Positions 5,520 through 5,531 of a DNA stretch of 5,531 nucleotides are shown piece after piece. Where the stretch lies: NCBI GenBank assembly GCA_013205335.1, contig JABMNB010000630.1, positions 1 to 5,531 on the forward strand, read 5' to 3'. Each line of letters starts with the position of its first letter. The first letter of the stretch is position 1. Source of the DNA: Rhodospirillales bacterium. GTDB taxonomy: Bacteria > Pseudomonadota > Alphaproteobacteria > Reyranellales > Reyranellaceae. The notes below the pieces were generated by a model, which was not told where the DNA came from, made no database searches, and saw only the letters and a list, made by a program, of their open reading frames with translations. A program made the translations under genes and the position numbers.

Positions 5520-5531
5520 GCTCCCGTCGAC

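Overview
The window looks like an accessory (defence) locus from a GC-rich proteobacterium, probably an alphaproteobacterium. That placement rests on strong G/C third-position bias, the style of the type I specificity-subunit sequence and the kinds of nuclease neighbours; it is inference, since no taxonomic marker is present.

Positions 1-4524 hold a tightly packed plus-strand gene run. It opens inside a type I restriction-modification specificity gene (hsdS; the 5' end, and presumably hsdM, lie upstream). hsdS has the classic two-target-recognition-domain layout but carries an apparent one-base frameshift at a GGG run (457-459), so as written it is split. It is followed with gaps of +1, +3, -1 and -8 bases by four genes: an HNH endonuclease with an N-terminal PUA/EVE-like domain (1531-2451), a GIY-YIG nuclease with its own N-terminal domain (2455-3261), a protein with an RNase H-like/DUF429-like pattern of acidic residues (3261-4094), and a small helical protein of unknown function (4087-4524). 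Three different nuclease-type folds in one translationally coupled string next to a type I specificity subunit suggest an anti-phage module, either riding with the type I system or acting alone on modified DNA. No hsdR is visible.

Positions 4525-5531 are different. A possible minus-strand gene (4435-4881) converges on and overlaps the last operon gene. After an AT-rich imperfect palindrome (4894-4915) comes non-coding sequence with a hairpin (4942-4969), then the decayed N-terminus of an integrase-type transposase on the minus strand (5108-5251), its probable leader, and finally four near-identical 22-23 bp tandem repeats (5431-5519) that look like multiple transposase-binding sites at an insertion-sequence end. 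The right flank is therefore an eroded mobile-element border of the defence locus.
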